A DNA stretch of 64,000 bases from Monomorium pharaonis (GCF_013373865.1 NC_050469.1:31849822-31913821), one strand, 5' to 3'. Positions 40,741 through 52,812 are shown, numbered from the stretch's first letter. The notes: generated from the sequence alone by a model not told the origin. Program-made: numbers and translations.

Positions 40741-43700
40741 TTCCTTTCGGGTAATAAATCTTGAAACAATGGAACTAATCTCAAATCCTGTCTACCAATC
40801 GATTCCTTCACAATAAACGTAAGATAGTAAAGTACTCTTTGCTAGAATCAGTTTAGAAATTTCAATCATTTCATATCTGTTATAAATGTGGAGTTGGATA
40901 AGTTAATATTTTTTAATTTTACCAACCAACCTCTAACATCATAAATTTCACTGAATATTAACCATGTAGTACACACACGCAATTAATTTATGCTAACAGA
41001 AATACATATAATTCCTAACAGTTTGTTATTGTTAAAAATGTCCATGTTTGTTGCATACAAATAATTTATAATGTTAGAAGTTGATTGCCTCTTTGTAAAT
41101 TAAAGTTACAATTAATTATTATAAAATTAACTTAGTTAAAAGTTAAGTTAAAATAAAATGTACTTAAAATAATTAAAGTAAGTTAATTTTAAAAAGCATT
41201 AAATTAATTAACTCTTTAGCTATGTGTCATAAGCATTAACATTCTGCACGCTCTGCATTGTCAGCTGCATAGTGCTATTCTATATAAAAAATGCATGTAT
41301 ACACAGTTCTAATTTGAACTAACATTAATATAATTATTTTATTTTCAATTAGTATTAAGTTTTTTACCTGCGATTACCTAATTGATACTGTCAAGAATAT
41401 TATATGGCAGCTAAAGGGTTGAAATAAAATTATTACTATTATAATTAATTTTAAATAATTAATATAAAAATTAATTACAATATAGAACATATAAATTTAA
41501 TATTTTACTTGTAAATAAAGTTTAAATAAAATAATAAAAAAGTACAGCTTTGTAGAAAAAATTTATTTATAATATAAAAAAAACTATAATTACATAATAC
41601 AAAAATGTGTTACAAATTATTGAATTTTAATCAGAAAAGTATTTTTTTTACTAAATTAACCCTTAAAGGACACTCTGGGTCATCCAGAGATAATCCAATA
41701 AAAATTGATTTTAGTTATATTTGTACTCGGAAATCTAAACTAATGGGCTTAGAAATAAAAAATTTTAAAAAAACGTAATATTAATTTTTTCGAAAAAACA
41801 CCTTTTGTCCCTCAAATAAATGTCTTTTTGGAGCACACACTATAACGCTTATTTGTTCCAAAAAGTACATCATTCCAAGAGTACGCATTTCAATTTTGGT
41901 GTAAAAATATTGAAAATTACAAAAGTTATAGCAAAAAAAAAACGGGATTTTTTTACTTGCTCTGCCAATTTCGATTTTTTAAATTTAATAAAAATAAAAC
42001 TAATTTAATTTATTTATATCTTTTCCAATATCATTCTCTCTTCATTTTGAGCAGTTAAAGAACATACACGAATTTTAACAGCCTGAAAAAATGCATTCTC
42101 TCATTGCAATAGGCACTCAAAGTAGTGCCTAGGTCAAATAACAAAACAAAACATTATATAGATTATTAAATAAATTTAATATTTTATTTGTACATTAAAT
42201 TTATATAAAATAACAAAGAATTGTTTTTTATACAGGAATGTTTTTCTCTCTTTTTAACTATTTTCTTTTAGATAAGTACATTTTTAATTAAAAATTAATA
42301 AATTAAAATTTATATTTTAAAAATAACAAATAAAAAATAAAAATTAACTTATTTAAAATTAAGATAATAGTTATTTATTTCTTAACTTTATTATTTAATT
42401 TTTTAACTAATTATTCAACCCTTTTAACTTTAATAGAAATATTTTAAAATTTTTTTAATTTTTCTTTGAAATCATAGTTATTAGTAAAATTATTCTTTTT
42501 TTAATTTAAAGTCATATGACGGTATTCATTATGACAACAGTTGCTACACACATGAAAATAATATTTAATATTACCTAATATTAACAATTTTATAAAAGTA
42601 AAAAATATTAGTACTTTTAAAGAAACTGAAAAATCTTATCTTATTAATATTAGAAATTATAGATAAGAATTTATTAACAAAAGTTAATAAATAAAACAGT
42701 TAATATATTTAAAGCAGTTTAAAAAATTAAGCTCTGGTTGCACCAAAGTTATTTTGACTTTAAATGAGTTTAAATATATGTCTGTCTTTATTTAGATAAA
42801 AAAAGCATAAGCATATGTTTAAGTCTTGCTTAAAATCAAAACAATTGGTGCAACATTTAAAAATAAGAATGTTAAGGTATTAACTTCAAGGGAATTCTAA
42901 ACTCATATTTACTGACTGAACAGAGACTTATGCGATTTATAATATTTATGTACAATTTACATTAATATATTACTATTATATCAATAACATATGCATAAAT
43001 AAATTTTTGCATAAACTTTTTTGTATCAAATTAGGTATATCTAAGTTTAATTCTAAAAACAACATTATTTCTTCGTATAAAGTATGTTTCAAGATTTCAG
43101 TTTCATAACTAGTGTGTAAAGTTTTTATATTAAGCAAATATTGTCAGAACTCTGGATATTGGTCATATTGGTATATTTTAAAAAATTTAAATTAAAAATG
43201 TTTTTGTTCTTGACATAAAGTTCACTTTGTAAACCTATATTAATGTAAATATTTTAATTCTAGAAAAATTTCTAAATCTGTAAAATATATACAAAAAGTT
43301 GTCAATTGCTGCATTTATATAATCAGCAAAATCTTTAAATCCCCATAAGTTATTAACTTTTAAATTTTATTATATAACGTCTAACTAGTAGTCTTAACTA
43401 ACTAGTATTCAACTATCCAAATGCAAATATATAAACTTACTCCTTTTATGACTTCATTAATGAATATATCTTCTACTATGTCCCATGGCAAGAATTCCGT
43501 TGACGTAAAAATACCAAATCCTCTTTTACACTCAATATGTACACCTACTGATTTTACAACCAACAATGTATCTGTAAAAAAGAATATGTATTAATAAGGA
43601 CCATTTATTTTTTTCATAAATTGATTTGTGTTTGAAGTAGTATTCTTAATTTTAAAAAATCAAATCAAGAAAAAATTTTTATAGTTTTTTTTACCAAACT

Positions 43701-44349
43701 TTTTAAATAAAATGTCATTTTTTTTTAGAAAACAAAAATAATCAAGATAAATAGATACAAGTGTTTCTAATTTTTCAGAAAAAAAGTCAGTTTCATCTAT
43801 TTCATTCAAAAAATATATAAAAATATGACTGTGATAATGGCGGTAAACTTTACTGATAAATTAATTGGTTATTAAAGTTTTCAAATGTGAAAAAAAGTCC
43901 AAAAATCATTGACATTAAAAATAAGAATGAAAAACACTTAAAAAAAAAACAGTAAAAATACAATTTTCAAAATCCTTTTTTCCCAAAATTTCCAAAGACC
44001 TTTTTCTGAACTAGCAACACATCAGTCAGAAACTATAATTTTTTATAAAAAATTAAAATTTACCTTGTTTAATAGATGTGACATATGATTTACATTGCAG
44101 TATCAAAATAAATGCTGATACAATGAAAAAAATTAAAGCTCCCAACACAATCCATATGAAGAAAATTGCACAAAGTGACGTCAAACACAAACTGATGTTA
44201 AAATGCCTCTTGGTTCGCAACACAAAGTTTATAATGTTGGCGTCTGACAGATTCGAGCTCGTTTTCTCTTCCAATGTTAACTGTGACCCATTGGCATTTC
44301 TGAAGAGTACTTCAGTGGTGATTGCTTGTATTAGAAAATTGGACGACAT
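40671..44349 (-). CDS. PIGH: PIG-H, subunit of GPI N-acetylglucosaminyltransferase (3 exons)
   Basis: Part of the endoplasmic reticulum complex that transfers GlcNAc to phosphatidylinositol in the first step of GPI-anchor synthesis. Exons 44349-44064, 43571-43441 and 40841-40671 join in phase to 195 residues, close to the usual length of about 190. Exon 1 has two adjoining hydrophobic segments (ISLCLTSLCAIFFIWIVLG and LIFFIVSAFILILQC), the membrane hairpin of the family. Exon 2 gives DTLLVVKSVGVHIECKRGFG and FLPWDIVEDIFINEVIKG, the PIG-H core. Exon 3 continues QRVLYYLTFIVKE and ends with LVPLFQDLLPERKCLEYIYE, matching the family C-terminus. The start is the ATG at 44349. The intron 40842-43440 is 2.6 kb and has no visible exon. 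PIG-H faces the BTB gene across a MITE-filled divergent region. Confidence 0.92.
40842..43440. other. 2.6-kb PIG-H intron, nothing recognised
   Basis: Very AT-rich sequence without inverted-repeat element, microsatellite or exon that I can support. Confidence 0.6.
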
Positions 44350-44797
44350 CAATGATGATTCTGTATATAAACATTTCAGTGAATATTAATAACTAATTTT
44401 GTTCACGATTCGAATATGTTGAGTATAATAGATATACTTACCACTTATTTTTTCGATTATGTACTAAGTAATCAAATGACAGTATTTATAAATGTCGAAG
44501 TCATATTCTTGCATAAAATATAAAAACCTCCACTAGAGACAGACAAGAGAAAGAGAAAGAAAAAAGAAAAAAAGAGTAATAATTAAGAAACGCAAAGTAA
44601 CTTTATATACACCTCAATACACCTCACTGCTAGCAGCATTCAGCGACTCGAGCTTACTTGAGATTACTTCAGCTTGATACCACATTAATGTCCGCAGCGC
44701 TCAGTAATGCTAAAACTCCATGTCTGCGGTGAGCTCCGGCAAACGCATGCGGTGACCAATCAGCAACCAGGCGCAGGTCGGGTTCCGGCAAGTCACA

Positions 44798-44937
44798 TGG
44801 TTTGTTCGCGTCGCCATGCTCCGACATGCTCCTACTCACTCCAACGCATTCTAATAGGTTGGCGTCATCGGAATCAACGTATTGGAGTGCGTTGGGGTAA
44901 ATAGGAGCATGTTGGGGCATGTGACGCGAACAAACCA
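44798..44937. mobile_element. palindromic MITE, GTTTGTTCGCGTC ends, copy 2
   Basis: Nearly identical to 34538-34675. Ends TGGTTTGTTCGCGTC and GACGCGAACAAACCA are inverted apart from a short mismatch zone. Confidence 0.85.
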
Positions 44938-44957
44938 ACAGCAAGCGCTTGAATTCT

Positions 44958-45137
44958 GGGGCTCGATTCTTGAAGTCATTCGCAAGAGAAACGTATACGC
45001 AAATACTCGCTCTAACAGAAAGTTGTAAGTTTATTGGTTAATAGCCATACGATAGCCAATAAATTTCTAACTTTTCTGTAAGAACAGAATTTCCGAATAC
45101 GTTTCTCTTGCAAATAAATTCAAGAAGATCGAGCCCC
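44958..45137. mobile_element. palindromic MITE with GGGGCTCGATTCTTGAA ends
   Basis: GGGGCTCGATTCTTGAA and TTCAAGAAGATCGAGCCCC are imperfect inverts. Inner CAAGAGAAACGTAT pairs with ATACGTTTCTCTTG. ATTGG at 45033-45037. Confidence 0.75.
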
Positions 45138-45182
45138 TGATTGGTCACCGCATGCGTTTGCCGGAGCTCACCGCATACATGG

Positions 45183-45312
45183 CTCTAGTTTACACCGAGC
45201 ACTTGGTACGCGTATCAAATAGTGAATTTAAGCTGATCAGCCAATGATTAAACACATTCACTAGTTATTTACTATTTGATACGCGTACCAAGTGCTCGGT
45301 GTAAACTAGGTC
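45183..45312. mobile_element. CTAGTTTACACCGAGCACTTGG palindromic MITE, copy 1
   Basis: Arms of about 40 bp, GTTTACACCGAGCACTTGG...GCGTATCAAATAGT, are perfect inverts. A second copy is at 61785-61915. CCAAT at 45241-45245. Confidence 0.9.
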
Positions 45313-45316
45313 AAAG

Positions 45317-45431
45317 GTAGCCAGTTGCGACTTGCGACAGCCAATGATTGTCAAGCTTTAACTAGAAACTAGACGCTTATTGGCTGTCGCAAGTCGCAAC
45401 TGGCTGCTAGCGACTTCTGTAGATGGGCTTT
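45317..45431. mobile_element. GCCAGTTGCGACTTGCGACA palindromic MITE, copy 1
   Basis: GCCAGTTGCGACTTGCGACA pairs with TGTCGCAAGTCGCAACTGGC. The centre is TTTAACTAGAAACTAGACGC. Related copies are at 46124-46250 and, broken up, at 35345-35398 and 35823-35945. Confidence 0.8.
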
Positions 45432-45433
45432 AA

Positions 45434-45700
45434 GGGCCATCTACAATGGAGTGTTTTAGTCGTAACAACGCTAAATCTACGACCATGCTGTCAATAATAT
45501 AAACGACGTAGCAATAATATACAAGCCGGCTATCATAGAGAGGTGACTAAAAACTAACCCCGAACACCTAAACGCTCATCGTAAGCACCCACTAAATTGG
45601 CTCAATGTCTGTTGTAGGCCGTAATCAGTAAAACAGTACGTAATGAAAATATTGTCTACGACTACTGCTACGGCCTACGACTCTCCATTGTAGATGGCCC
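45434..45700. mobile_element. GGGCCATCTACAATG-family element, diverged uninterrupted copy (E2)
   Basis: Ends GGGCCATCTACAATGGAG and CTCCATTGTAGATGGCCC are perfect inverts. The 267-bp body is collinear with E1, E3 and E4 but carries more substitutions and no insertion. Confidence 0.88.
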
Positions 45701-45705
45701 TTAAA

Positions 45706-46106
45706 GGACAATGGAGAGTCGTAGGCCGTAGCAGTAGTCGTAGAAAATGTCTCCACTTCGTATTGCTTTATGCCCAGTCTACAATGAGTCGTTGGTCGTT
45801 GGTCGTAAGAAATTTAACCAATCACAGTTGATCTTAGAGAAGAATAACCGAACATAATTGGTTAAATTTCTTACGACCAACGATCAACGACTCATTGTAG
45901 ACTGGGCATTACTGTTTACAGCCTACAACAGACATTGAGCCAATTCATTGCGTGCTTACGATGAGCGTTGGGGCATTCGGGATTAGTTTTTGATCGCCTT
46001 TCTTTGATGGCCGGCTTGTATGTTATTGCTACGTCGTTTTTATTCTAGACAGCATTGCCGTAGTTTTAGTGCTGTTATGGCTAAAACACTCCATTGTAGA
46101 TGGCCC
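45706..46106. mobile_element. GGGCCATCTACAATG-family element with a nested MITE (E3)
   Basis: Begins with a shortened left end (GGACAATGGAGAG) and ends CACTCCATTGTAGATGGCCC. It directly abuts E2 as an inverted neighbour. It is interrupted by the MITE at 45771-45908. Its right part is the empty site for insertions seen in E1 and E4. Confidence 0.88.
45771..45908. mobile_element. TGCCCAGTCTACAATGAGTCG palindromic MITE nested in E3
   Basis: Ends TGCCCAGTCTACAATGAGTC and its perfect inverse. TTA at both sides (45768-45770 and 45909-45911). The unoccupied site GCTTTACTATTTACAGCC is present in E1 at about 35473. CCAAT at 45818-45822. Confidence 0.95.
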
Positions 46107-46123
46107 TTTACCCTACAGTCTCG

Positions 46124-46250
46124 TCTACAGAAGTCGCAAGCAGTCAGTTGCGACTTGCGACACCCAATGACTGTCGAGCTTTAACTAGAAACTAAGCGCT
46201 TATTGGATGTCGCAAGTCGCAACTGGCTGCTTGCGATTAATGTAAAGGGC
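46124..46250. mobile_element. GTTGCGACTTGCGACA palindromic MITE, copy 2
   Basis: Inverted arms GAAGTCGCAAGCAGTCAGTT...GCGACTTGCGACA and TGTCGCAAGTCGCAACTGGC around TTTAACTAGAAACTAAGCGC. Confidence 0.78.
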
Positions 46251-46256
46251 CATTTA

Positions 46257-46657
46257 CAATGGAGTGTTTTAGCCGTAACAGCACTAAGACCCGGTTCCAC
46301 AACTCACGGTTAACTGCTAACGGGAGATTAATCGACTACCTATCTTTCTCTGTATTATTATCTAAGGAGAGACAGAAAATCTATTAACCTCCCGTTAGCA
46401 CGTTAACCGTGAGTTGTGGAACCGGGCCTAAAACTACGGCAATGCTGTCTAGAATAAAAACGACGTAGCAATAACATACAAGCCGGCCATCAAAGAAAGG
46501 CGACCAAAAACTAATCCCGAATGCCCCAACGCTCATCGTAAGCACGCAATAAATTGGCTCAATGTCTGCTATAGGCTGTAAACAGTAAAGCAATACGAAG
46601 TGGAGACATTTTTTACAACTACTGCTACGGCCTACGACTCTCCATTGTAGATGGCCC
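46257..46657. mobile_element. GGGCCATCTACAATG-family element with a nested MITE (E4)
   Basis: Opposite orientation to E3. Ends GGGCCATTTACAATGGAG and CTCCATTGTAGATGGCCC. Interrupted by the GGCCCGG-family MITE at 46288-46428. Confidence 0.88.
46288..46428. mobile_element. GGCCCGGTTCCACAACTC-family MITE nested in E4
   Basis: Ends GACCCGGTTCCACAACTCACGG and CCGTGAGTTGTGGAACCGGGCC. TAA on both sides (46285-46287 and 46429-46431). This is the same host position that the GGCCGG family occupies in E1. Another copy is at 62822-62978. Confidence 0.95.
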
Positions 46658-46900
46658 TTTACGACTACGACTGTGACACCTACGTCTCGTTCTCTGCCTT
46701 CAGCCTAAATGAAAAGCACCCATTGTAGACCCGACTGAACAAACCCATAGCGTCTGCTAGCGTTTATTGCGTATACCTCTAGTATCTCCCTCCTATATTG
46801 ATAGGTATATATGTTTATGTATATATATTCCTATCTTATGCTGTCCTGTTTCATTCTTAAATGTCCATCTTGAAGAAAGTGGAAAGAAAATCAGAACAGT

Positions 46901-49900
46901 ATGACCGACGCTAGCCAATGTAAAATTAACCAGAGTTATCGTTTTAAATGGAACAATTATCAAAATCATCTATCTGACGTTGTGCGACAGCTTTTGGAAG
47001 AGGACTGCATGGTGGATGTCACTCTATCTGCAGCTGGTCAACGTATTCACGCACATCGCATTGTATTATGCGCATGTAGCATTTTGTTTCAAGTAAACAG
47101 TTTGTTTCGAATAACTTGTTATATATATAAAATAATTATTGAATCATATTAATTAAAATTATTCTGCAACTCCAAAAAGAGATCTGACAATTATGTGACT
47201 GAAGATTGTTGCAATTTGTGATAGCAGTAGAAACTCTGCAGAGAAGTGATGTTTTCTTAAAAGTTTATTTCTGAATTATTTTGTCATACTATTAGCTCGT
47301 ATAATAGTTTTATTATTTTATGATTATTTATATTATTGTTTTTTAAAATTTATCATAATGTATTATGAAAGTAATATTACACATGTTTATACATAAGATA
47401 GCTCTATATATAGTTTGCATAATATAATAATGATATAAATATAAAATCATATACATATTAGGTATTCTACAAGAAAATTGATAAACATATAGAATGTATT
47501 CCAGAAATTATTTCAAGTAAAAAAAAATGGTACACTACAGATGAATTTTTTAATCAGTTTTTTTATCAATATAATTTTATTAATATTGTAATAAATAAAA
47601 AAATATTAAAAACTTTAACTTGTATTAGATGAGCTTTATTAATTTGTATTTTTACTACTAGGTAAATTATATAATTCTTTTAATCATAAAGTACCTGTAA
47701 TAAAACCTAGTGGATAATAAGGACTAAAAATTGGATAACATTTAAAATTGCCTGATGCAATTTATTCATACACAAATATGTTGTGCAGGCAGAAGATGAA
47801 GAAAAAGCTGATAGGAGAAAGTATTATTGATGCAACCAAATGATATCATAAAAAATATGACGGCCTGTCTGTTAAGGATATAGATAATCTCGAATATCTT
47901 TATAGCTGTGATAAGAATTAAAATTTTATGAGTATTTCTAAGTTCTTTAATTTTTTTTTAAACCTGATTAGGTTTAAGGACAAGATAATTATTAATCATA
48001 AATGATTTCAAAATTTCTAATGTTATGTGTTAATAATAGGTTATGGGAATTCATTATTGTAGGTGTTATTTTATCTTTATTACTATGGGCCTTATTTTCT
48101 TATTTGTGTTGTTCTTAAATAATTTTTTATAATTCTTTTTGAGACGTTGCAATAATTATCTTTTTCTGTGTTTATGAAACTTCAAAAAAGTAATCTATGA
48201 TAAATATTGTTGATTACATTTAGTATTTTATTTGAAATTTAAGTTAGCTAGGCCTTAACATTACACATATTTTTTTTTATACCAGGCATATTATACTAAG
48301 CGATTTGATAAAGATATGATACTTAGTATGTATATCAAAATGCTCAATGCAAATTAGATAATATTATTTGTTTGTATTTGCAAGTATGTATGTACTGTTT
48401 GTGTCATATAAAAGGCTATTTTTTATTTATTTATTTGAAAATTTTGAATATGTAATATAAGAAAGGGAATAATATTTACTGTTAAAAATATTTTGACTCT
48501 ATCAATTAGCTAAAAGTCATTGAAATTTAAAAAAGACAGCATTTATTTTTTTTCTAAGTGACAAAAAATTTTGGTTGTAAATATGATTATCTCAGAAACT
48601 ATAAAAAGCGATATCATTTTTATTTTCCTTGAACATCACAAAAAACCTTTTTACAAATAAAAATACTATAAATGCAATTTTATATTAAAATTAAATAACT
48701 TTTAACTGTTTGAATGCTAGGGATTGTTGCAAAAATCTTGTAGAATAATGCCAATCGATACGATAACGTTTGTTTAATATAATTACAAAAAATTCCAAAG
48801 AGCACAATTTTGTTTGTTTCATTATATAATAAAATTTGATAATAAAATCTAACAACATCATCAATTGCTTATTACAGCTTAATATAGCGGTACTCTTTGG
48901 TATAAAATACAATGAACAGCATGATGTTGCATGAAACTCAAATGGTTAGACAAATAAAAGAATTATACACATGTTACAAATACTCAAATGTAATTATAGA
49001 GCAATCTATATTTTTATATTTTTAGTAAAACTTTGGGACGTGACACATGCATGAATAAAATTATAAAATTTAACTAACAAAAGTAAATATTTGATATTTC
49101 TTGTCTGTTATAGTATTAATAAAATTATCTATATTTCATTATAATTATAAGCAGAATTGATTAATAGTTATATAAACTTTTTTTCTTAGAATGATCTCTA
49201 GAATACATTTTAAAAGCTTATCGATTTTCTTGTGGAATATTTTGTGAATTTGGCCATTTAATATTATAATAAATTATATACATATAATAATTACTATATG
49301 ATTAATATATCATAATTTGTAGGAAGTGCTGAGTCAAGTGACGGAAGATTGTCCAACAATTATTCTAAGTGATATATCTCCTCAGGATATAAAATCGATT
49401 ATTGAATTTATATATCACGGTGAGATCCGTGTTCCTGTCGAAAATATTAGCAGCTTACTTGAAGCTGCACGATCGTTAAAAATAAGCGGTCTTATCGATG
49501 TTAGTGTCACTTTATTGTGTGTTGGTGATTATATTTTCTATTACAGTGGCTATCGAGTTTTAATGTTTTATATATATATATTTTTTAAACAGTTTTACAG
49601 AATTTACATATTAATAATTATAGCTTGTATCTTCAACAGATAGATGGAGTTGGAGAAAACGAAATTGTTGGGAGCACAAATTCCGTGGAAGAGACTATAA
49701 CAGAAGCAGAGGAAATTGAGAATAATGTTGACCTTTTGGAGAATGACTCGAATGAATCGAACACTCCCGACAATTATATTTCAACTAAAAAGAAAAAACG
49801 TCGCCGCGAGACTGTGAAAAGAGATTACAATGACGACATGTTGGCATCTGCGATTAATGACTTGAAATTGGGGCAAACTTTAATAGAAGCTGCAACCAAG

Positions 49901-51705
49901 CACAATATACCACGTTCAACATTGTACATGCGGGCGAAAGCATTAGGCATACATTTAAATGCATCCAGAAATGGATATCCCGCAGAGTGCATGAACGCAG
50001 CTATAAATGCCGTAATCAGTTAGTGTATTTCTTATGCTTTATCTTTTTTTAGATTTTAAGGAGATTTTTTAGCTTAAAAAATAAGAAAAGTAAATATAGA
50101 AGTCACGTTACTTATTTATTTGTACATGATGCAAGAATTTTTGACGTTGGTAATCTTCAAAATAAATAATAAACAAAATTTAAACAATAGAAATCATTCT
50201 TTTCTTTAAAAATATTTTCTTTCTAATTTGTTAATAAATATTGATAAGAAAAAAACAAAATTTTGTATTGAAATATAATAACAAATGATGTTGATATATT
50301 TTTAAATTAAAAAAACATTACATTTAAAGAGAGTTGTACAATACAATGTTTAATTTATGAACATTTTATACTTTTATATGAAAATGATACAATAAAAATT
50401 TCATTTTGTAATTTTAAATTATTTTCTGAACTCCATTATTTATTAATAATGTTTTACAAATTATATTTTGTAATTAAATTACTTAAAACCCTTCTTACTA
50501 TAAGATTTTCAATGCTATTGTAGAATAATTATTTAAATAACTATATAATCAAAATTTTTTAATTAGGAATGTTCTTATATTAATCATTAACTTATTCTTA
50601 AATTTTAATTAAACTTTTATATTGTATAAAAAGACTCTAGAAAGTATTTAGATTGCTTAATTTGTGTTAATTTTATTATAGATGGTTCAAGTTTACAGCA
50701 TGCATCAGAAATATTTAGAATACCTAAAACCGTGTTATGGAGACGTATACAAAAGGAGGGCTATCAGACCCTTCGTCCTGAAATGAAGAGATCATATGCT
50801 TTAGATACAAAAGAGGCTGCTGTTAAAGCTTTAGAAAGAGGGGAAAATTTGACAAAAGTTGCTATGGAATTTAAAGTAAGTCTTATTACACATTTTATTC
50901 AATGTTTAAAAAATTTTTATTTTGCCATACAAACAGTTAAAATTGTTAACTAAATGTAACCTAAGATACTAATAATGTTCCCAAAGATACCAAAGACTAC
51001 ATTATTTAGAGAAAAGGCACGGCTAGTAGATCAAGGTAAATTACCGTTATCGTTTTGGAAAAAACGAAAAACTGAAAATGAAGAATTAAAAAAATCGCGA
51101 CTGGAAGAAGCTGTAGCTGCTTGTAAAGGCGGCAAAATGTCGCAGGCTGCAGCATCTATGACATATCACATTCCAAAAACTACGATATGGCGAAGACTTC
51201 AACAAGATGGAAAGAAAGCGAAAAGATCATCGAATTCGAAAAAGCAGCAACGAATGATTGAGACGCCAGTATTGCACGATCAGAAAATGCAAGAAACGTC
51301 CAATTTTAGTTATTGCGAGGTAATATAAATTAATTACAAATTATTAAAATTCTTTAGTATAATATTATTGTTAATGAATTTACAATTTGCACACAGGCTG
51401 CATCGGAAATACCTATAACTTATATCGATGAGGACAGTATACCTGAGAATTCCGTGATAATCTTAACAACGGAAGAAATGAATGAACTGAATTTAGAGGG
51501 AGGCAGACAAATTATTGTGAATTCGGTATGTAATAATTTCTTATATTTACGATAATTTTATAAATTTAAATAACATTGTAATTAATTAATTCTTACCTTT
51601 ATTATTGTAATTCATCTTTGTTTTCTTCAGGAATCCGGACAGGAATATATCCCATGTACGATAAGTATCGAAAATAACTCAAACTATTCAGAGGCTGAGA
51701 GTTAG
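46901..51705 (+). CDS. BTB domain protein with four Psq helix-turn-helix motifs (7 exons)
   Basis: Probably a nuclear DNA-binding regulator that dimerises through its BTB domain. Exons 46901-47092, 49323-49499, 49640-50018, 50682-50875, 50987-51319, 51397-51525 and 51631-51705 join in phase to 492 residues. Residues 1-123 form a BTB domain of the fly type (FKWNNYQNHLSDVVRQLLEE, DVTLSAAGQRIHAHRIVLCA, then SLLEAARSLKISGLIDV). A basic patch KKKKRRRETVKRD follows at about residue 173 and could be a nuclear signal. Four Psq motifs follow, each ending in IP.(S/T).L or IW and R: NIPRSTLYMRAKALG, RIPKTVLWRRIQKEG, KIPKTTLFREKARL and HIPKTTIWRRLQQDG. The C-terminus is acidic. BTB plus four Psq motifs is the layout of fly Pipsqueak, but the glutamine-rich linkers are missing, so another BTB-Psq paralogue is equally possible. 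Exon 5 could start 21 nt earlier in frame. Confidence 0.88.
47093..49322. other. 2.2-kb first intron of the BTB-Psq gene, nothing recognised
   Basis: AT-rich, splits the BTB domain after FQ. No repeat or exon that I can support. Confidence 0.65.
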
Positions 51706-52673
51706 TGTTAGAAATATAAGTAATAACTTAATATTAATTAAAGCTAATTAATAGCATAATTATATAATTATAATTTAGAATACTTTAACAAAGTGCAGCA
51801 TATTAATTCTTTATAGACAGGCGATTCCATTTGGGTCCGTAAGTTTTGTAAATTGCTCAATTTTCAAACCTGGCTTTCAACTTTTTAATTCTGAAACTTG
51901 TAAATTAATTTAATAACAAATTTATAGTCTTTTCGGGTAAAAGAGGGAGATTTAAAAAATGCTTCTAAATATCTATATTTAGCTTAGTAACCATGTTTCA
52001 AGACTGACGAAATTATCGGCGCACAGTTTATATGAGTTAAGAATATTAAATTAATAGAAAAATTATATTCAGCACCAAGATCTACTGCAGACTGAATAGA
52101 CGATCTTAATTTTATCTATATGTTTAAAACTTCGATCAGATAATTAATTTACTATTATTGTTTCATTTAATAACGTTTTATTCAAATTGATATTATTGAT
52201 TAAAAATTTTAAATAGTAAATTAAATATAACGAATAAGTTAAAAAAATCTGATTATTATAATGTTTGATGTATTATTTATTGTATCATCTGATAGAATCT
52301 GATTATTCTAAAACTTGGTTTTAAAACATTTTTTAATATTACTAACAAAGAAACTCGCGAACTCTTAATTTGTGATTTTAATGAAAATTGGCATAAATGT
52401 AGAAGAGATAAATATTTGAATTTATAAATTTTTCGTTTAGGTTAAAAGACGGTTTGAAGGGATGAAACTACTCTTCGAAGATAAAAACATTTCTGTCTTT
52501 TCTCGATATATCTCGTAAGCTAAACAAAATATCAAAAAATGTTTTATACAAAAGTTTTACAACATGAATACCTTTATTTAACTATGCTATTTATTTTTTG
52601 AAAAAATGTGTGACAAAAATGTTGAAACGTGATAAAAATACTAGAATATAAAGAATGAATATTGAATGTTAAG

Positions 52674-52812
52674 ACCTAGTGCCACAACTTAAGTTTAACT
52701 GCAGTTAAACTTTAATTAACCATGTCCAATAGATGAATTTATTTTAAACAAATTCTATCAGACAATATTAATTAAACTCTGGTTAACTAAGTTGTAGAAT
52801 TGATTCTAAAAC
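52674..52812. mobile_element. decayed GGCCCGG-family MITE
   Basis: AGTGCCACAACTTAAGTTTAA at the left and TTAACTAAGTTGTAGAATTG at the right are degraded relatives of the CCACAACTCACGGTTAA end; CCAAT at 52727-52731 lies inside. Confidence 0.5.

Larger units (their letters stand above)
44716..45182. mobile_element. outer palindrome with two nested elements
   Basis: Arms GCGGTGAGCTCCGGCAAACG and CGTTTGCCGGAGCTCACCGC are perfect inverts. CCAAT at 44756-44760. The elements at 44798-44937 and 44958-45137 lie between them. Confidence 0.8.
44353..46900. other. divergent intergenic region filled with nested MITEs
   Basis: Lies between the starts of PIG-H (minus) and the BTB-Psq gene (plus), so it must hold both promoters. 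From 44,716 to 46,657 nearly every base belongs to a palindromic element. The unoccupied parts are about 360 bp next to PIG-H and about 240 bp next to the BTB gene. Confidence 0.8.
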
